The notes under the pieces were generated by a model. That model was not told the DNA's origin and did not search any database. It saw only the letters and a list, made by a program, of their open reading frames with translations. A stretch of 48,646 bases of DNA from Intrasporangiaceae bacterium (GTDB lineage Bacteria > Actinomycetota > Actinomycetes > Actinomycetales > Dermatophilaceae). Below, one piece after another: positions 32,721 through 41,423 of this stretch. The position numbers and the translations under genes were made by a program. Each line of letters starts with the position of its first letter. Position 1 is the first letter of the stretch. The stretch is from NCBI GenBank assembly GCA_021324575.1, contig JAJPIW010000056.1, positions 1-48,646 on the forward strand, written 5' to 3'.

Positions 32721-33847
32721 ACGGATTCCCTTGCGGCGCGGTCATATTCGGCGAGGGTGGCGGCGACGATGACGGGCCAGGCCTGGGGCGGCGGGACGGC
32801 CGCGTTGTGACGGGCCATCTGTTCGCGGACGACGTTATCGGCTGCGAGGCGCGCGAGGCCAGCCGCCAGGCCGGCGTCGTCGGCCGCGAGGATGCCGTCG
32901 ACGCCGTCGGTGACGAAGTCCTCCACCCCGGTGCCCCGCCGCGCGACGATCGGCAGGCCCGCGGTGCGGGCCTCGAGGGCTGCGATCCCGAACGCCTCGA
33001 GTCGGGCCGTCGTGAGGTAGAGGTCGGCGCCCTGGTGGGCGGCGCGCAGCTCGTCGCGAGACACCCGGCCACGCAGGGTCACCCACCCGCCGAGGTCGGT
33101 CCGGTCCAGCTCCCGCTGGAGGATCGGTCGTTGCGGCCCGTCACCGAAGATCTCTGCCGACATCGCGATCCCCTCGGGGACCTGGCGTCGGGCGTCGGCC
33201 AGCACGTCGAGGATCGCACCGGGACGCTTCCGTCGAGCCAGCCGGAGCGCGGAGGTGACCCGGACGACGCCGTCGGCGCGCGGCATACGGTCCAAGGGTG
33301 GCGCCCAGGCCGCCGGGTCGATCCCGTTGCCGAGGACGGCGACCTCGGCCCCACCGGCGATCGAGGCGACGCGCTGCGCCGCCATGGTCGACACGGCCGA
33401 CAGGGCGGCGCCCGCCTCCGCCCAGCGGCGCGCCGACCCGATCGCTCGGAAGATCGGGCGCGAGCCGTCGAGGACGCAGTGCCAGGTCACCGCGGTGGGC
33501 AGGCCGAGACCGAGCGCCGTCCGGGCCATGTCCGTGGCGAACGGGCTCACGACGCCCATGTGGACGTGCGCGACGTCGAACCGCCCAGCGACGAGCCGGC
33601 GCCGAACCTCGGGCGGCGCAAAGGGATTCACCGGTATGCCGCCCGGCAGCGGCAGCGCCATCCGGTGCACCCGCACCCCGTCGACGACATCGACCTCGCC
33701 ACCCCGCTCGCCGGTGGCTCCCGCGGTTGCCGTGAAGACCTCGACCTCGTGCCCGGCGGCCGTCAGATGCCCGGCGAGGTCATGGACCTGCACCTCGATC
33801 CCGCCGAGGCGAGGCAGGTAACAGTCCGACAGCAGGGCGACCCTCAC
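32717..33847 (-). CDS. GT4-type glycosyltransferase (PimA/PimB-like)
   Basis: A 376-residue GT-B glycosyltransferase. The N-terminal acceptor domain begins RVALLSDCYLPRLGGIEVQVHDLA, with DVAHVHMGVVSPFA; the C-terminal donor domain ends with the EX7E motif in EAFGIAALE. It resembles phosphatidylinositol mannosyltransferases and related lipid GTs. GTG 33847 was chosen; ATG 33865 would add six residues. It is divergent from a PIG-L gene 36 bp away, and is co-translated with the NUDIX gene. A role in a cell-envelope glycolipid or glycan is likely. Confidence 0.9.
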   Translation of the reverse strand: MRVALLSDCYLPRLGGIEVQVHDLAGHLTAAGHEVEVFTATAGATGERGGEVDVVDGVRVHRMALPLPGGIPVNPFAPPEVRRRLVAGRFDVAHVHMGVVSPFATDMARTALGLGLPTAVTWHCVLDGSRPIFRAIGSARRWAEAGAALSAVSTMAAQRVASIAGGAEVAVLGNGIDPAAWAPPLDRMPRADGVVRVTSALRLARRKRPGAILDVLADARRQVPEGIAMSAEIFGDGPQRPILQRELDRTDLGGWVTLRGRVSRDELRAAHQGADLYLTTARLEAFGIAALEARTAGLPIVARRGTGVEDFVTDGVDGILAADDAGLAAGLARLAADNVVREQMARHNAAVPPPQAWPVIVAATLAEYDRAARESV

Positions 33848-33883
33848 GAGGACCCAGCCTGCCATGGGCGAGGATGGGTCACG

Positions 33884-34738
33884 ATGAGCCGAACCCTCGT
33901 AGCCTTCCATGCCCATCCCGACGACGAGGCGCTCCTCACGTCGGGGACGATGGCGCGCGCCGCCGCGGAGGGCCAGCGCGTCGTGCTCGTGCTGGCCACC
34001 GACGGCGGGCTGGGGCTCGCCTCGGCGGCCTTCCGCGAGGGGGCCGACCTCGGTTCGGAGCGGCTGGCCGAGGCCCAGCGCAGCGCCGAGGCCCTCGGCG
34101 TGTCGCGGGTCGAGTGGCTGGGCTACGCCGACTCCGGCAGCGGCCCGGAGCTCTTGGAGAACCCGCCGGGGCAGGTCCGGTTCTGCCGGGCCCCCCTGGA
34201 GGAGGCCGCCGAGCGGCTGGCGGCGGTGCTGAAGACCGAGCGCGCAGACGTCCTGCTCTCCTACGACCGCCACGGCGGCTACGGGCACCGCGACCACGTG
34301 CGGGTGCACGAGGTCGCCGCCCGGGCCGCCGAGATCGCCGGCACACCGCGGGTCCTCGAAGCCACCGTCCCGCGTGACCTCCTCGTCCGGGCGATCAGGT
34401 TCGTCGGGCGGTTCTACCGGTTCCCTGCCGAGTTCGACCCGACGAGCTTCGAACGGGCCTACTCCGCCCGGTCCGAGATCACCCACCGGGTCGACGTCCG
34501 CCGGTATGCCGCGCAGAAGCGTGCGTCGATGCGCGCGCACGCCTCCCAGGCGAGCGGCGGCGGGGCGGCCGCGCCCGGTGGCGAAGGCGGCGAGCAGACC
34601 GGCGACCGCACCCTGCAGGCGTTCCTCCGGGTCCCGCGGCCGCTCTTCGACCTGGTCTTCGGTCGCGAATGGTTCCGCGACCCGGCGGCTCCGCCCGGGC
34701 AGCCGGTGCGCCGGGACATCTTCGAGGGGCTGCCGTGA
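33884..34738 (+). CDS. PIG-L family deacetylase
   Basis: A 284-residue LmbE/PIG-L deacetylase. AHPDDE near residue 10 is the metal/base motif, and GGYGHRDHVRVHE supplies the second His cluster. A Gly/Ala-rich low-complexity insert (SGGGAAAPGGEGGEQTG) precedes a C-terminal block with VFGREWFRDP. ATG 33884 starts 36 bp from the divergent glycosyltransferase. The stop overlaps the next start (GTGA). Together with the divergent GT4 gene and the flippase-like gene it forms a plausible glycolipid set: GlcNAc transfer, deacetylation, membrane movement. Confidence 0.9.
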   Translation: MSRTLVAFHAHPDDEALLTSGTMARAAAEGQRVVLVLATDGGLGLASAAFREGADLGSERLAEAQRSAEALGVSRVEWLGYADSGSGPELLENPPGQVRFCRAPLEEAAERLAAVLKTERADVLLSYDRHGGYGHRDHVRVHEVAARAAEIAGTPRVLEATVPRDLLVRAIRFVGRFYRFPAEFDPTSFERAYSARSEITHRVDVRRYAAQKRASMRAHASQASGGGAAAPGGEGGEQTGDRTLQAFLRVPRPLFDLVFGREWFRDPAAPPGQPVRRDIFEGLP

Positions 34739-35817
34739 CCGACTCCACCGACGTCGCCGCGCAACCCGGGAAGGGCAGCCGGGTCAAGCACACCCTCAAC
34801 CTGGTCATCGGTCTCGGGCTGGCCATCAGCCTGCTCGTCTGGGGACTGCCGTTCTTCGCCAAGACGAGCTGGTCCGATGTGTGGAAGGTGGTCCAGCACA
34901 TCCCGTTCAGCCACGCCCTGGGCTACCAGGCGCTCATGGTCGTGGGGCTGTACTGCTACACGTTCACCATCACCGGGGCCATGCCAGGGCTCAGCCACCC
35001 CCGCGCGCTCATCCTCAACGTCTGCGGCTCCTCGGTGGGCAACCTGCTGCCCGGAGGCGGCGCCGCCGGGCTGGCCGCGACCTACACGATCTGCCGGTCC
35101 TGGGGGTTCGACGCCCGCCGGGTCTCGACGATGGCGATCGTCACCGGCGTCTGGAACGTCCTGTCCCGCATCGCTCTGCCGGTCATCGCCATCTTCGCGC
35201 TCTACTTCGGCAACACCGGCCAGCCCGCCGCCCTCACCGACCTGGCCTTCGCGGGGCTCGCGAGTGGACTGGCCATCCTGGGCGCGTTCGTCGCGGTCCT
35301 CGCGTCCGAGCGGGCGGCCACCGCCATCGGCCGCGCCGTGGACCGACTGCTCTCCCCGATCCTCAGGCGCAGCAAGCGAACTCGCACCACGAGCATCGAT
35401 GCCCTGGTCCGCGACCTCCGGCACCGGATCAACGACAACGTCCGGGCCCACTGGTTCAGCCTGACCGCCGGGCTGGTCGGGTTCTTCGGCGTCTACTACC
35501 TGCTCTTCGTCCTCCTCGCCCGTGACACCGGGGTGACCCTCCCCCTCGGCAAGCTCTTCGCGGCATACGCCATCGGCCGGTTGCTCACCGCCGTCGGCAT
35601 CACACCGGGCGGGATGGGAGTGACCGAGGCGACGACCGCTGCCGTGCTCGTCGGGTGGGGCGCGATGCCCGCGTCCGCGACCGCGACCGTGCTCCTCTTC
35701 ACCGTCTTCACCCACCTGATGGAGGTCCCCCTCGGCGGCCTCGGCTGGCTGGCCTGGACCGTCATCCCCAAGGCCTCCTCGGAGGAGATGTCCGCCGTCG
35801 AGGCCGAAGGCGCCTGA
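34735..35817 (+). CDS. Lysylphosphatidylglycerol synthase TM-region/UPF0104 membrane protein
   Basis: A 360-residue membrane protein with about eight hydrophobic helices. NVCGSSVGNLLPGGGAAGLA, and near the end GRLLTAVGITPGGMGVTEA, are the hallmark segments of the lysylphosphatidylglycerol synthase TM domain (UPF0104, AglD-like flippase region). No C-terminal LPG synthetase catalytic domain is present, so it is the membrane part only, as in proteins linked to lipid-carrier or glycan export. GTG 34735 overlaps the PIG-L stop as GTGA, so they are co-translated. Confidence 0.88.
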   Translation: MTDSTDVAAQPGKGSRVKHTLNLVIGLGLAISLLVWGLPFFAKTSWSDVWKVVQHIPFSHALGYQALMVVGLYCYTFTITGAMPGLSHPRALILNVCGSSVGNLLPGGGAAGLAATYTICRSWGFDARRVSTMAIVTGVWNVLSRIALPVIAIFALYFGNTGQPAALTDLAFAGLASGLAILGAFVAVLASERAATAIGRAVDRLLSPILRRSKRTRTTSIDALVRDLRHRINDNVRAHWFSLTAGLVGFFGVYYLLFVLLARDTGVTLPLGKLFAAYAIGRLLTAVGITPGGMGVTEATTAAVLVGWGAMPASATATVLLFTVFTHLMEVPLGGLGWLAWTVIPKASSEEMSAVEAEGA

Positions 35818-35827
35818 GCCGTACTCC

Positions 35828-36979
35828 TTACTCCGGGTGGTGGATCGGGCCGGCGAGCTCCCCGAGACGCTCGCCCTGACCGCCCCATCGCAGGGCGATG
35901 ATCTCGGCGGCGATCGAGACGGCGGTCTCCTCCGGGGTCCGGGCACCGAGATCCAGGCCGATCGGGCTCGCGAGCCGGGCCAGCTCGACGTCGGTCAGGC
36001 CCTCCTCGCGCAGCCGCTTCACCCGGTCGTCGTGGGTGCGCCGCGAACCCATCGCGCCCACGTAGCCCACCGCCGGCAGCCGCAGCGCGATCTCCAGCAG
36101 CGGGACGTCGAACTTCGGGTCGTGGGTGAGCACGCAGATGACGGTCCGCTCGTCGACCCGCCCCTCGGCCACCTCGGCGCGCAGGAACCGGTGCGGCCAC
36201 TCGACGACCACCTCGTCGGCCTCAGGGAACCGGCTCGCCGTGGCAAAGATCGGACGCGCGTCACACACTGTCACGTGGAACCCGAGGAAGGCGCCCACCC
36301 GCGCGACCGCCGCGGCGAAGTCGATGGCGCCGAAGACGAGCATCCGCGGCTTGGGCGCGAAGGTCGAGACGAACACCCGCATCCCCTCGCCGCGCCGCTC
36401 CCCCTCCGGTCCGTACTCCAACGTCCCGGACCGCCCGGCCGCGAGCAGGCCCAGGGCATCGTCGGCGACCGCCTCGTCGATCCGTTCGGTGCCGAGCGAC
36501 CCGGTATGCCGCGTGTTCGCCCCTCCCGTCGCCGCACCGCCGGCCGGGTGCAGGGTGAGCCGGCGTCCCAACCGTGCCGGGTCCGGGTGCGCGACCACGG
36601 TGGCGACGGCCACCGGCCGCCCGGCCTCGATGTCGGCTGCCAGGTCGCCGAGGTCGGGCCAGGTCTGCGGTGAGACCTTCTCGACCCACACGTCGAGGAT
36701 CCCGCCACAGGTGAGCCCCACGGCATACGCGCTCTCGTCGCTCACGCCATACCGTTGCAGCACAGGCGATCCCGAGGCGACGACCTGCTCGGCGAGCTCG
36801 TAGACGGCGCCCTCGACGCAACCCCCGGACACCGAGCCGACGGCCTCGCCATCGGGCCCGACGAGCATCGCCGCTCCCGGCGGGCGGGGTGAGGACTCGA
36901 ACGTCGCGACGACGGTGCCGACCCCGACGGTCCGGCCGGCACGCCACCAGTCGAGCAGCTCGGGCAGGACCTCACGCAC
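35828..36979 (-). CDS. XdhC/CoxF-family molybdoenzyme accessory protein
   Basis: A 383-residue protein. The N-terminal XdhC/CoxI domain shows GSVSGGCVEGAVYE; the C-terminal Rossmann domain shows KPRMLVFGAIDFAAAVARVGAFLGF and GYVGAMGSRRTHDDR. XdhC binds molybdenum cofactor and helps sulfurylation and insertion into xanthine-dehydrogenase/CODH-type hydroxylases. GTG 36979 overlaps the VWA gene by 8 bp. No hydroxylase structural genes (L, M, S subunits) are in the window. Confidence 0.92.
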   Translation of the reverse strand: MREVLPELLDWWRAGRTVGVGTVVATFESSPRPPGAAMLVGPDGEAVGSVSGGCVEGAVYELAEQVVASGSPVLQRYGVSDESAYAVGLTCGGILDVWVEKVSPQTWPDLGDLAADIEAGRPVAVATVVAHPDPARLGRRLTLHPAGGAATGGANTRHTGSLGTERIDEAVADDALGLLAAGRSGTLEYGPEGERRGEGMRVFVSTFAPKPRMLVFGAIDFAAAVARVGAFLGFHVTVCDARPIFATASRFPEADEVVVEWPHRFLRAEVAEGRVDERTVICVLTHDPKFDVPLLEIALRLPAVGYVGAMGSRRTHDDRVKRLREEGLTDVELARLASPIGLDLGARTPEETAVSIAAEIIALRWGGQGERLGELAGPIHHPE

Positions 36980-38090
36980 GGGCCACCACCCTGGTCACGG
37001 CCTCGAACGTGGCCATCGAGTGGCCCGCCAGGAAGTCGTCGCAGTGCGGGAGCGCCGCCGCCATCCCCTGCTGGACCGGCTCATAGCCGTCCTTGCCGCG
37101 GTGCGGGTTGACCCAGACGACGCGGTGCGCGAGCGCCGCGAGGCGACGCATCTGCTCCCCGAGCAGGTCCGGTCCCTCGCGCTCCCACCCGTCGCTGAAC
37201 ACGACGACGACCGCGCCCCGGGCCATCCCGCGCCGCCCCCAGCGGTCGAGGAACGCGGCCAGCCCCTCGCCGAGACGAGTACCACCCGACCAGTCCGGGA
37301 CCGTCGCGCCGGCGGCGACGAGCGCCCGGTCCGGGTCGGGCTGGCGCAGCGCCCGGGTGACGTGGGTAAGGCGAGTGCCGAGGGTGAAGACCTCGACCGG
37401 GCCTCGGCCGACGACGTACCGGTGGGCAAGGCGCAGGAGGGCGTCGGCATACGGGCTCATCGACCCGGACACGTCGACGAGGAGGACGACCCGTCGCGGC
37501 TTGCTCGCCTGCGTGTGGTGCCGGATCGGGCCGGGCTCGCCCATCCGACGCAGCTGCTCGCGCAGGATGCGCCGACCGTCGACGGGGCCGTGGTTCGATC
37601 CCGTATGCCGCAGCGACCGGCGGGTGGGAGACACCGGCTTGAGCGCTCCGAACAGCGCGGCCAGTCGGCGCTTGTCAGCGGCGCTCAGCTCGGCGATATC
37701 CCTGTGCCGCAACACCTCTGTCGCACTCGCCGTCGCGCGGACGATGTCCGAGTCGTCCTCGTCCGGCCCGCCGCGCCCATCGTGGTCCGGGTCGGTCAAC
37801 GGAGCAGCGGTGACCGGGGGCGCAGGCCGGGGGGCGCGCGAGACGGAGGGCGCGGGCCCGCCGAACCACGCGGCATACACGGCGTCATACCGGTCGAGGT
37901 CCTGGGGCGTCGAGCAGAGGGTGGCACGACCGGCGATGTGGACACCGGCGGCGTCGGCGACCCCGACGGCGGCGCAGGCCGTCAGGTAGGTCCGCTCCCG
38001 GTCGGCCGTCACCGGCAGGCCCGCGGCACGGCAGGCCCGGGCGAAGCCGAGCAGCACCTCGTCGGCGGAGTGAGTGGTCGGCGCGGTCAT
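36972..38090 (-). CDS. CoxE-like VWA domain protein
   Basis: A 372-residue protein with a C-terminal von Willebrand A domain. The MIDAS motif is DVSGSMS near residue 209, with downstream Thr (GGTRLGEGL) and Asp (FSDGWEREGPD) ligands. An N-terminal helical domain begins SADEVLLGFARACRAAGLPVTADRE, as in CoxE. CoxE works with the MoxR/CoxD ATPase in maturing the active site of Mo-Cu or Mo hydroxylases. Overlaps with both neighbours (8 bp with XdhC, ATGA with the ATPase) show a coupled three-gene operon. Confidence 0.92.
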   Translation of the reverse strand: MTAPTTHSADEVLLGFARACRAAGLPVTADRERTYLTACAAVGVADAAGVHIAGRATLCSTPQDLDRYDAVYAAWFGGPAPSVSRAPRPAPPVTAAPLTDPDHDGRGGPDEDDSDIVRATASATEVLRHRDIAELSAADKRRLAALFGALKPVSPTRRSLRHTGSNHGPVDGRRILREQLRRMGEPGPIRHHTQASKPRRVVLLVDVSGSMSPYADALLRLAHRYVVGRGPVEVFTLGTRLTHVTRALRQPDPDRALVAAGATVPDWSGGTRLGEGLAAFLDRWGRRGMARGAVVVVFSDGWEREGPDLLGEQMRRLAALAHRVVWVNPHRGKDGYEPVQQGMAAALPHCDDFLAGHSMATFEAVTRVVARA

Positions 38091-38995
38091 CCGCCGAGGA
38101 TCCGCTCGAGAGCCTCGCGGACGCGGAGGGCGTCCTCGCGGTACTTGATCGCCGCGCCGAGGGTGGCCGCGGCCCGCTCGAGGTCGACCTCACGCGCGCC
38201 CAGCTCGGCGAGTGCGCGGGCCCAGTCGAGGGTCTCGGCGACCCCGGGCGGCTTGAGCAGCCCCGGCTCGGCGCGGACCCGCTGGACGAGGCCTACGACC
38301 TGCTGGGCCAACGCGACCCCGACCTCGGGCGCCCGGCTCCGCACGATGGCGATCTCGCGAGCCAGGCCCGGGTGGTCGATCCAGTGGTAGAGACAGCGCC
38401 GCTTGAGTGCGTCGTGGAGCTCCCGGGTCCGGTTCGAGGTGAGGACGACGACCGGCGGGGTGGTGGCGCTGACCGTGCCCAGCTCGGGGATGGTCACCTG
38501 CCAGGTCGAGAGCACCTCGAGCAGGAACGCCTCGAACTCGTCGTCAGCCCGGTCGATCTCGTCGACGAGGAGGACGACCGGCGCCTCGCGGACGGCACGG
38601 AGCACCGGCCGGGACAGGAGGAACCGCTCGTCGAAGAGCGAGTCCTCGACGTCGCCGAGGTCGGAACCGGCGCCGGCCGTGGCCTCGACCGCGCGCAGGT
38701 GGAGGATCTGGCGCGGGAAGTCCCAGTCGTAGAGGGCCTGGGTCGCGTCGATGCCCTCGTAGCACTGGAGCCGGACGAGCGGCAGGTCGAGCGCCTCGGC
38801 CAGCGCCTCGGCGAGCGCGGTCTTGCCGGTCCCCGGCTCACCCTCGAGGAGCAGCGGCCGGTGCAGCCGCAGGCCCAGCCAGGCGACGGTGGCCAGGGCG
38901 TCGTCACCGACGTAGCCGGTCTCCGCCAGCCGCGCCCCGAGGTCGGCGGCGGACGCGAACGCGTCGGCGGGATCCATGGCCCCAGCATCGCTCAT
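38087..38995 (-). CDS. MoxR/CoxD-family AAA+ ATPase
   Basis: A 302-residue MoxR-type AAA+ chaperone. Walker A is GEPGTGKT, Walker [24 protein letters not shown], sensor 1 [19 protein letters not shown]; the lid domain follows. CoxD members remodel CO-dehydrogenase or related hydroxylases together with CoxE. ATG 38995 (MSDAGAMDP) and ATG 38977 (MDPADAF) are both possible. First gene of the CoxD-CoxE-CoxF-like operon and divergent from the paa operon. Confidence 0.9.
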   Translation of the reverse strand: MSDAGAMDPADAFASAADLGARLAETGYVGDDALATVAWLGLRLHRPLLLEGEPGTGKTALAEALAEALDLPLVRLQCYEGIDATQALYDWDFPRQILHLRAVEATAGAGSDLGDVEDSLFDERFLLSRPVLRAVREAPVVLLVDEIDRADDEFEAFLLEVLSTWQVTIPELGTVSATTPPVVVLTSNRTRELHDALKRRCLYHWIDHPGLAREIAIVRSRAPEVGVALAQQVVGLVQRVRAEPGLLKPPGVAETLDWARALAELGAREVDLERAAATLGAAIKYREDALRVREALERILGG

Positions 38996-39112
38996 CCGGC
39001 CCACCCCGGTCGAGGGGCCGCGACGCGCCGCCCGGGCACGCGGCATACGAGAGGCCCCGACGCCCCGGGAGAATTGGCGATTGCGAGCCGGTCCCACCCA
39101 TGCGAGACTATT

Positions 39113-39130
39113 ACCGACCGATCGGTCAGT
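39113..39130. promoter_or_regulatory. PaaR-type TetR operator upstream of paaA
   Basis: ACCGACCGATCGGT (39113-39126) is centred on the perfect 12-bp palindrome GACCGATCGGTC and is followed by CAGT. It fits the ACCG-N2-CG-N2-CGGT core I recall for corynebacterial PaaR. It lies 30 bp before the paaA start, in the leader or promoter, and the operon ends with a TetR regulator. Ligand is presumably phenylacetyl-CoA, by analogy. Confidence 0.72.
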
Positions 39131-39159
39131 TATTCGCGCGGGACCTGCCGGAGGACCAC

Positions 39160-40158
39160 ATGTCAGTGACGACCACCGAGCTCGAGGCGGGCTTCGACGC
39201 CACCGTGCACCGGGGCGACCGGATCGAGCCGCGCGACTGGATGCCCGACGGCTACCGGAGGACCCTGGTCCGGCAGATCGCCCAGCACGCGCACTCCGAG
39301 ATCATCGGCATGCAGCCCGAGGGTGGCTGGATCACCCGCGCTCCCTCGTTGCGGCGCAAGGCGATCCTGCTCGCCAAGGTCCAGGACGAGGCCGGGCACG
39401 GGCTCTACCTGTACTCCGCGTGCGAGACCCTCGGCGTCTCCCGGGGCGAGCTGACCGACAACCTCATCGAGGGCCGGCAGAAGTACTCCTCGATCTTCAA
39501 CTACCCCACGCTCTCGTATGCCGATGTGGGCACCATCGGCTGGCTCGTCGACGGCGCCGCGATCTGCAACCAGGTTCCGCTCTGCCGGACCTCCTACGGT
39601 CCCTACGGGCGGGCGATGATCCGGATCTGCAAGGAGGAGTCCTTCCACCAGCGCCAGGGCTACGAGCTGCTCATGACCATGATGCGCGGCACCGACGAGC
39701 AGCGGGCCATGGTGCAGGAGTCGGTCGACCGGTTCTGGTGGCCGGCACTGATGATGTTCGGGCCGCCCGACGACGAGTCCCCCAACTCGGCGCAGTCGAT
39801 GGCCTGGGGCATCAAGCGCAACGGCAACGACGAGCTGCGGCAGCGGTTCGTCGACATGTCCGTGCCGCAGGCCGCTGCCCTCGGGGTGACCCTCCCCGAC
39901 CCGGAGCTGCGCTGGAACCCCGAGCGCGGCGCGCACGACTTCGGCGAGCCGGACTGGACCGAGTTCATGGCCGTCGTCCGGGGCAACGGCCCGTGCAACG
40001 CCCAGCGGATCGCCCACCGGCGCCGAGCGCACGAGGCCGGGGCCTGGGTGCGCGAGGCGGCGACGGCGTATGCCGCGTCCCTTGCGTCTGCGGATCTGGG
40101 GGTCCCCGCCCCCACATCCGCAGACGCAAGCCAGCGCGAGACGGGAGTCCGAGCGTGA
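39160..40158 (+). CDS. paaA: 1,2-phenylacetyl-CoA epoxidase subunit A
   Basis: Catalytic diiron subunit (332 residues) of the multicomponent phenylacetyl-CoA epoxidase. Two EXXH iron-binding motifs are seen: DEAGH in [12 protein letters not shown] and ESFH in [16 protein letters not shown] 39160 is chosen because GGAGGA is 5 nt upstream; ATG 39100 would put the operator inside the coding region. The last 19 or so residues ([18 protein letters not shown] and beyond) are encoded by a palindrome at 40081-40130, giving a tail longer than the 309-residue E. coli protein. The stop overlaps paaB as GTGA. Confidence 0.95.
   Translation: MSVTTTELEAGFDATVHRGDRIEPRDWMPDGYRRTLVRQIAQHAHSEIIGMQPEGGWITRAPSLRRKAILLAKVQDEAGHGLYLYSACETLGVSRGELTDNLIEGRQKYSSIFNYPTLSYADVGTIGWLVDGAAICNQVPLCRTSYGPYGRAMIRICKEESFHQRQGYELLMTMMRGTDEQRAMVQESVDRFWWPALMMFGPPDDESPNSAQSMAWGIKRNGNDELRQRFVDMSVPQAAALGVTLPDPELRWNPERGAHDFGEPDWTEFMAVVRGNGPCNAQRIAHRRRAHEAGAWVREAATAYAASLASADLGVPAPTSADASQRETGVRA
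40081..40130. repeat. Palindrome inside the 3' end of paaA
   Basis: CTTGCGTCTGCGGATCTG and a complementary arm with one mismatch flank a 14-nt loop, GGGGTCCCCGCCCC. It is fully in frame and encodes [17 protein letters not shown] of PaaA. The stem is the same as at 17747-17800. Hairpin formation is expected 25 nt before the paaB start. Confidence 0.9.
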
Positions 40159-40451
40159 CCAACGACGTGCGCGCCGAGTGGCCGCTCTATGAGGTTTTCG
40201 TCCGGGGCAAGCGCGGGCTCAACCACGTCCACGTCGGGTCGCTGCACGCCGCCGACGACGACATGGCGCTGCGACACGCGCACGACGTCTACACCCGGCG
40301 CAACGAGGGCGTGAGCATCTGGGTCGTCCAGAGCCACCTCATCGCCGCGTCCAGCCCGGACGAGAAGGACCCGATGTTCGGGCCGAGCAACGACAAGGTC
40401 TACCGGCACCCGACCTTCTACGAGATCCCCGACAACGTCCCCCACATGTGA
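40155..40451 (+). CDS. paaB: 1,2-phenylacetyl-CoA epoxidase subunit B
   Basis: Small non-catalytic subunit of 98 residues. [24 protein letters not shown] at the start and VPHM at the end match PaaB. It bridges the A/C heterodimers in the epoxidase. GTG 40155 overlaps the paaA stop, and the stop overlaps the paaC start (TGATG). Confidence 0.95.
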   Translation: MTNDVRAEWPLYEVFVRGKRGLNHVHVGSLHAADDDMALRHAHDVYTRRNEGVSIWVVQSHLIAASSPDEKDPMFGPSNDKVYRHPTFYEIPDNVPHM

Positions 40452-41419
40452 TGACGGACATGACCGAAGACCTCACTCCCGCAAGTCATTCCGCGCCGGA
40501 TCCCAACTCTGAGCACGGCTCGGTCTTCGACGGCCTGCTCGGCGGCGACCCCTCGCACTGGGCGTTCGGCACCGACTTCGAGGACCCGCTGGCCGGTGTC
40601 GACACGACGATCCCCGACGGCGTCGACGGCCATGACCTCGGCGTCTACTGCCTGATGCTCGCCGACGACGCGCTCATTGCCTCGCACCGGCTCTCGGAGT
40701 GGTGCAGCAACGCGCCGGACCTCGAGGAGGACATCGCCCTCGCCAACATCTCCCTCGACCTGCTCGGCCAGGCCCGGCTGCTCCTCGCCCGGGCCGCGGC
40801 TGCCGACCCCTCGCTCGTCCCTTCGCTGCCGGCGGGTTCGCCCGTTCCGCCGGAGGACGCGCTGGCCTTCTTCCGGACCGATGGCCAGTTCTGCAACGCC
40901 CGGCTCACCGAGACCGACAACGGCGACTTCGCGGTCACCGTCGTCAAGGCGCTCGTCCTCGCCACGGCCCGGCTGGCACTGATGGAGCGGTTGCGCGACA
41001 GCCGGGACGCGGTCCTCGCGGCCGTTGCCGCCAAGGCAGTCAAGGAGCTGGCCTACCACCGCGACTACGCCGGCCGCTGGTTCCTCACCCTCGCCCGGGG
41101 GACGCAGGAGTCCCGCCGCCGGATCGACGCTGCCCTGCGGACCGTGTGGCCGCTGTATGCCGAGCTGTTCGTCCCGCATGAGGTCGAGACCCGGATGGCA
41201 GAGGTCGGTGTCGGCGTCGACCCGGCCGGCGTCGCCGACGAGGTCGCCGTCGTCCTCGCCCAGGTCTTCGCCCTCAGCGGCGTCGAGACCCCCGACATCG
41301 CCCCGATGGTCGCCGTCCGGGGGCTGCGCGGTCGCGACGGCAGCCACACCGAGGCCTTCTCGAAGCTGCTCGGCGAGATGCAGTCAGTGGCCCGCGCCCA
41401 CCCGAGCGGCCGGTGGTGA
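40451..41419 (+). CDS. paaC: 1,2-phenylacetyl-CoA epoxidase subunit C
   Basis: Structural partner of PaaA, 322 residues, ferritin-like but lacking the catalytic metal set. LADDALIASHRLSEWCSNAPDLEED and ANISLDLLGQARLLL are typical, as is KELAYHRDYAGRWFLTLARGT. The N-terminus ([23 protein letters not shown], about 40 residues) is longer than in E. coli PaaC (248 aa). ATG 40451 overlaps the paaB stop; GTG 40448 is the alternative. The gene ends 4 nt before the predicted paaD start. Confidence 0.94.
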   Translation: MTDMTEDLTPASHSAPDPNSEHGSVFDGLLGGDPSHWAFGTDFEDPLAGVDTTIPDGVDGHDLGVYCLMLADDALIASHRLSEWCSNAPDLEEDIALANISLDLLGQARLLLARAAAADPSLVPSLPAGSPVPPEDALAFFRTDGQFCNARLTETDNGDFAVTVVKALVLATARLALMERLRDSRDAVLAAVAAKAVKELAYHRDYAGRWFLTLARGTQESRRRIDAALRTVWPLYAELFVPHEVETRMAEVGVGVDPAGVADEVAVVLAQVFALSGVETPDIAPMVAVRGLRGRDGSHTEAFSKLLGEMQSVARAHPSGRW

Positions 41420-41423
41420 CGCC

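Noticed and set aside
39100-39159. Upstream ATG start for paaA
   Set aside because: The PaaR-like operator would lie in the coding sequence and there is no ribosome site; ATG 39160 has GGAGGA at ideal spacing.
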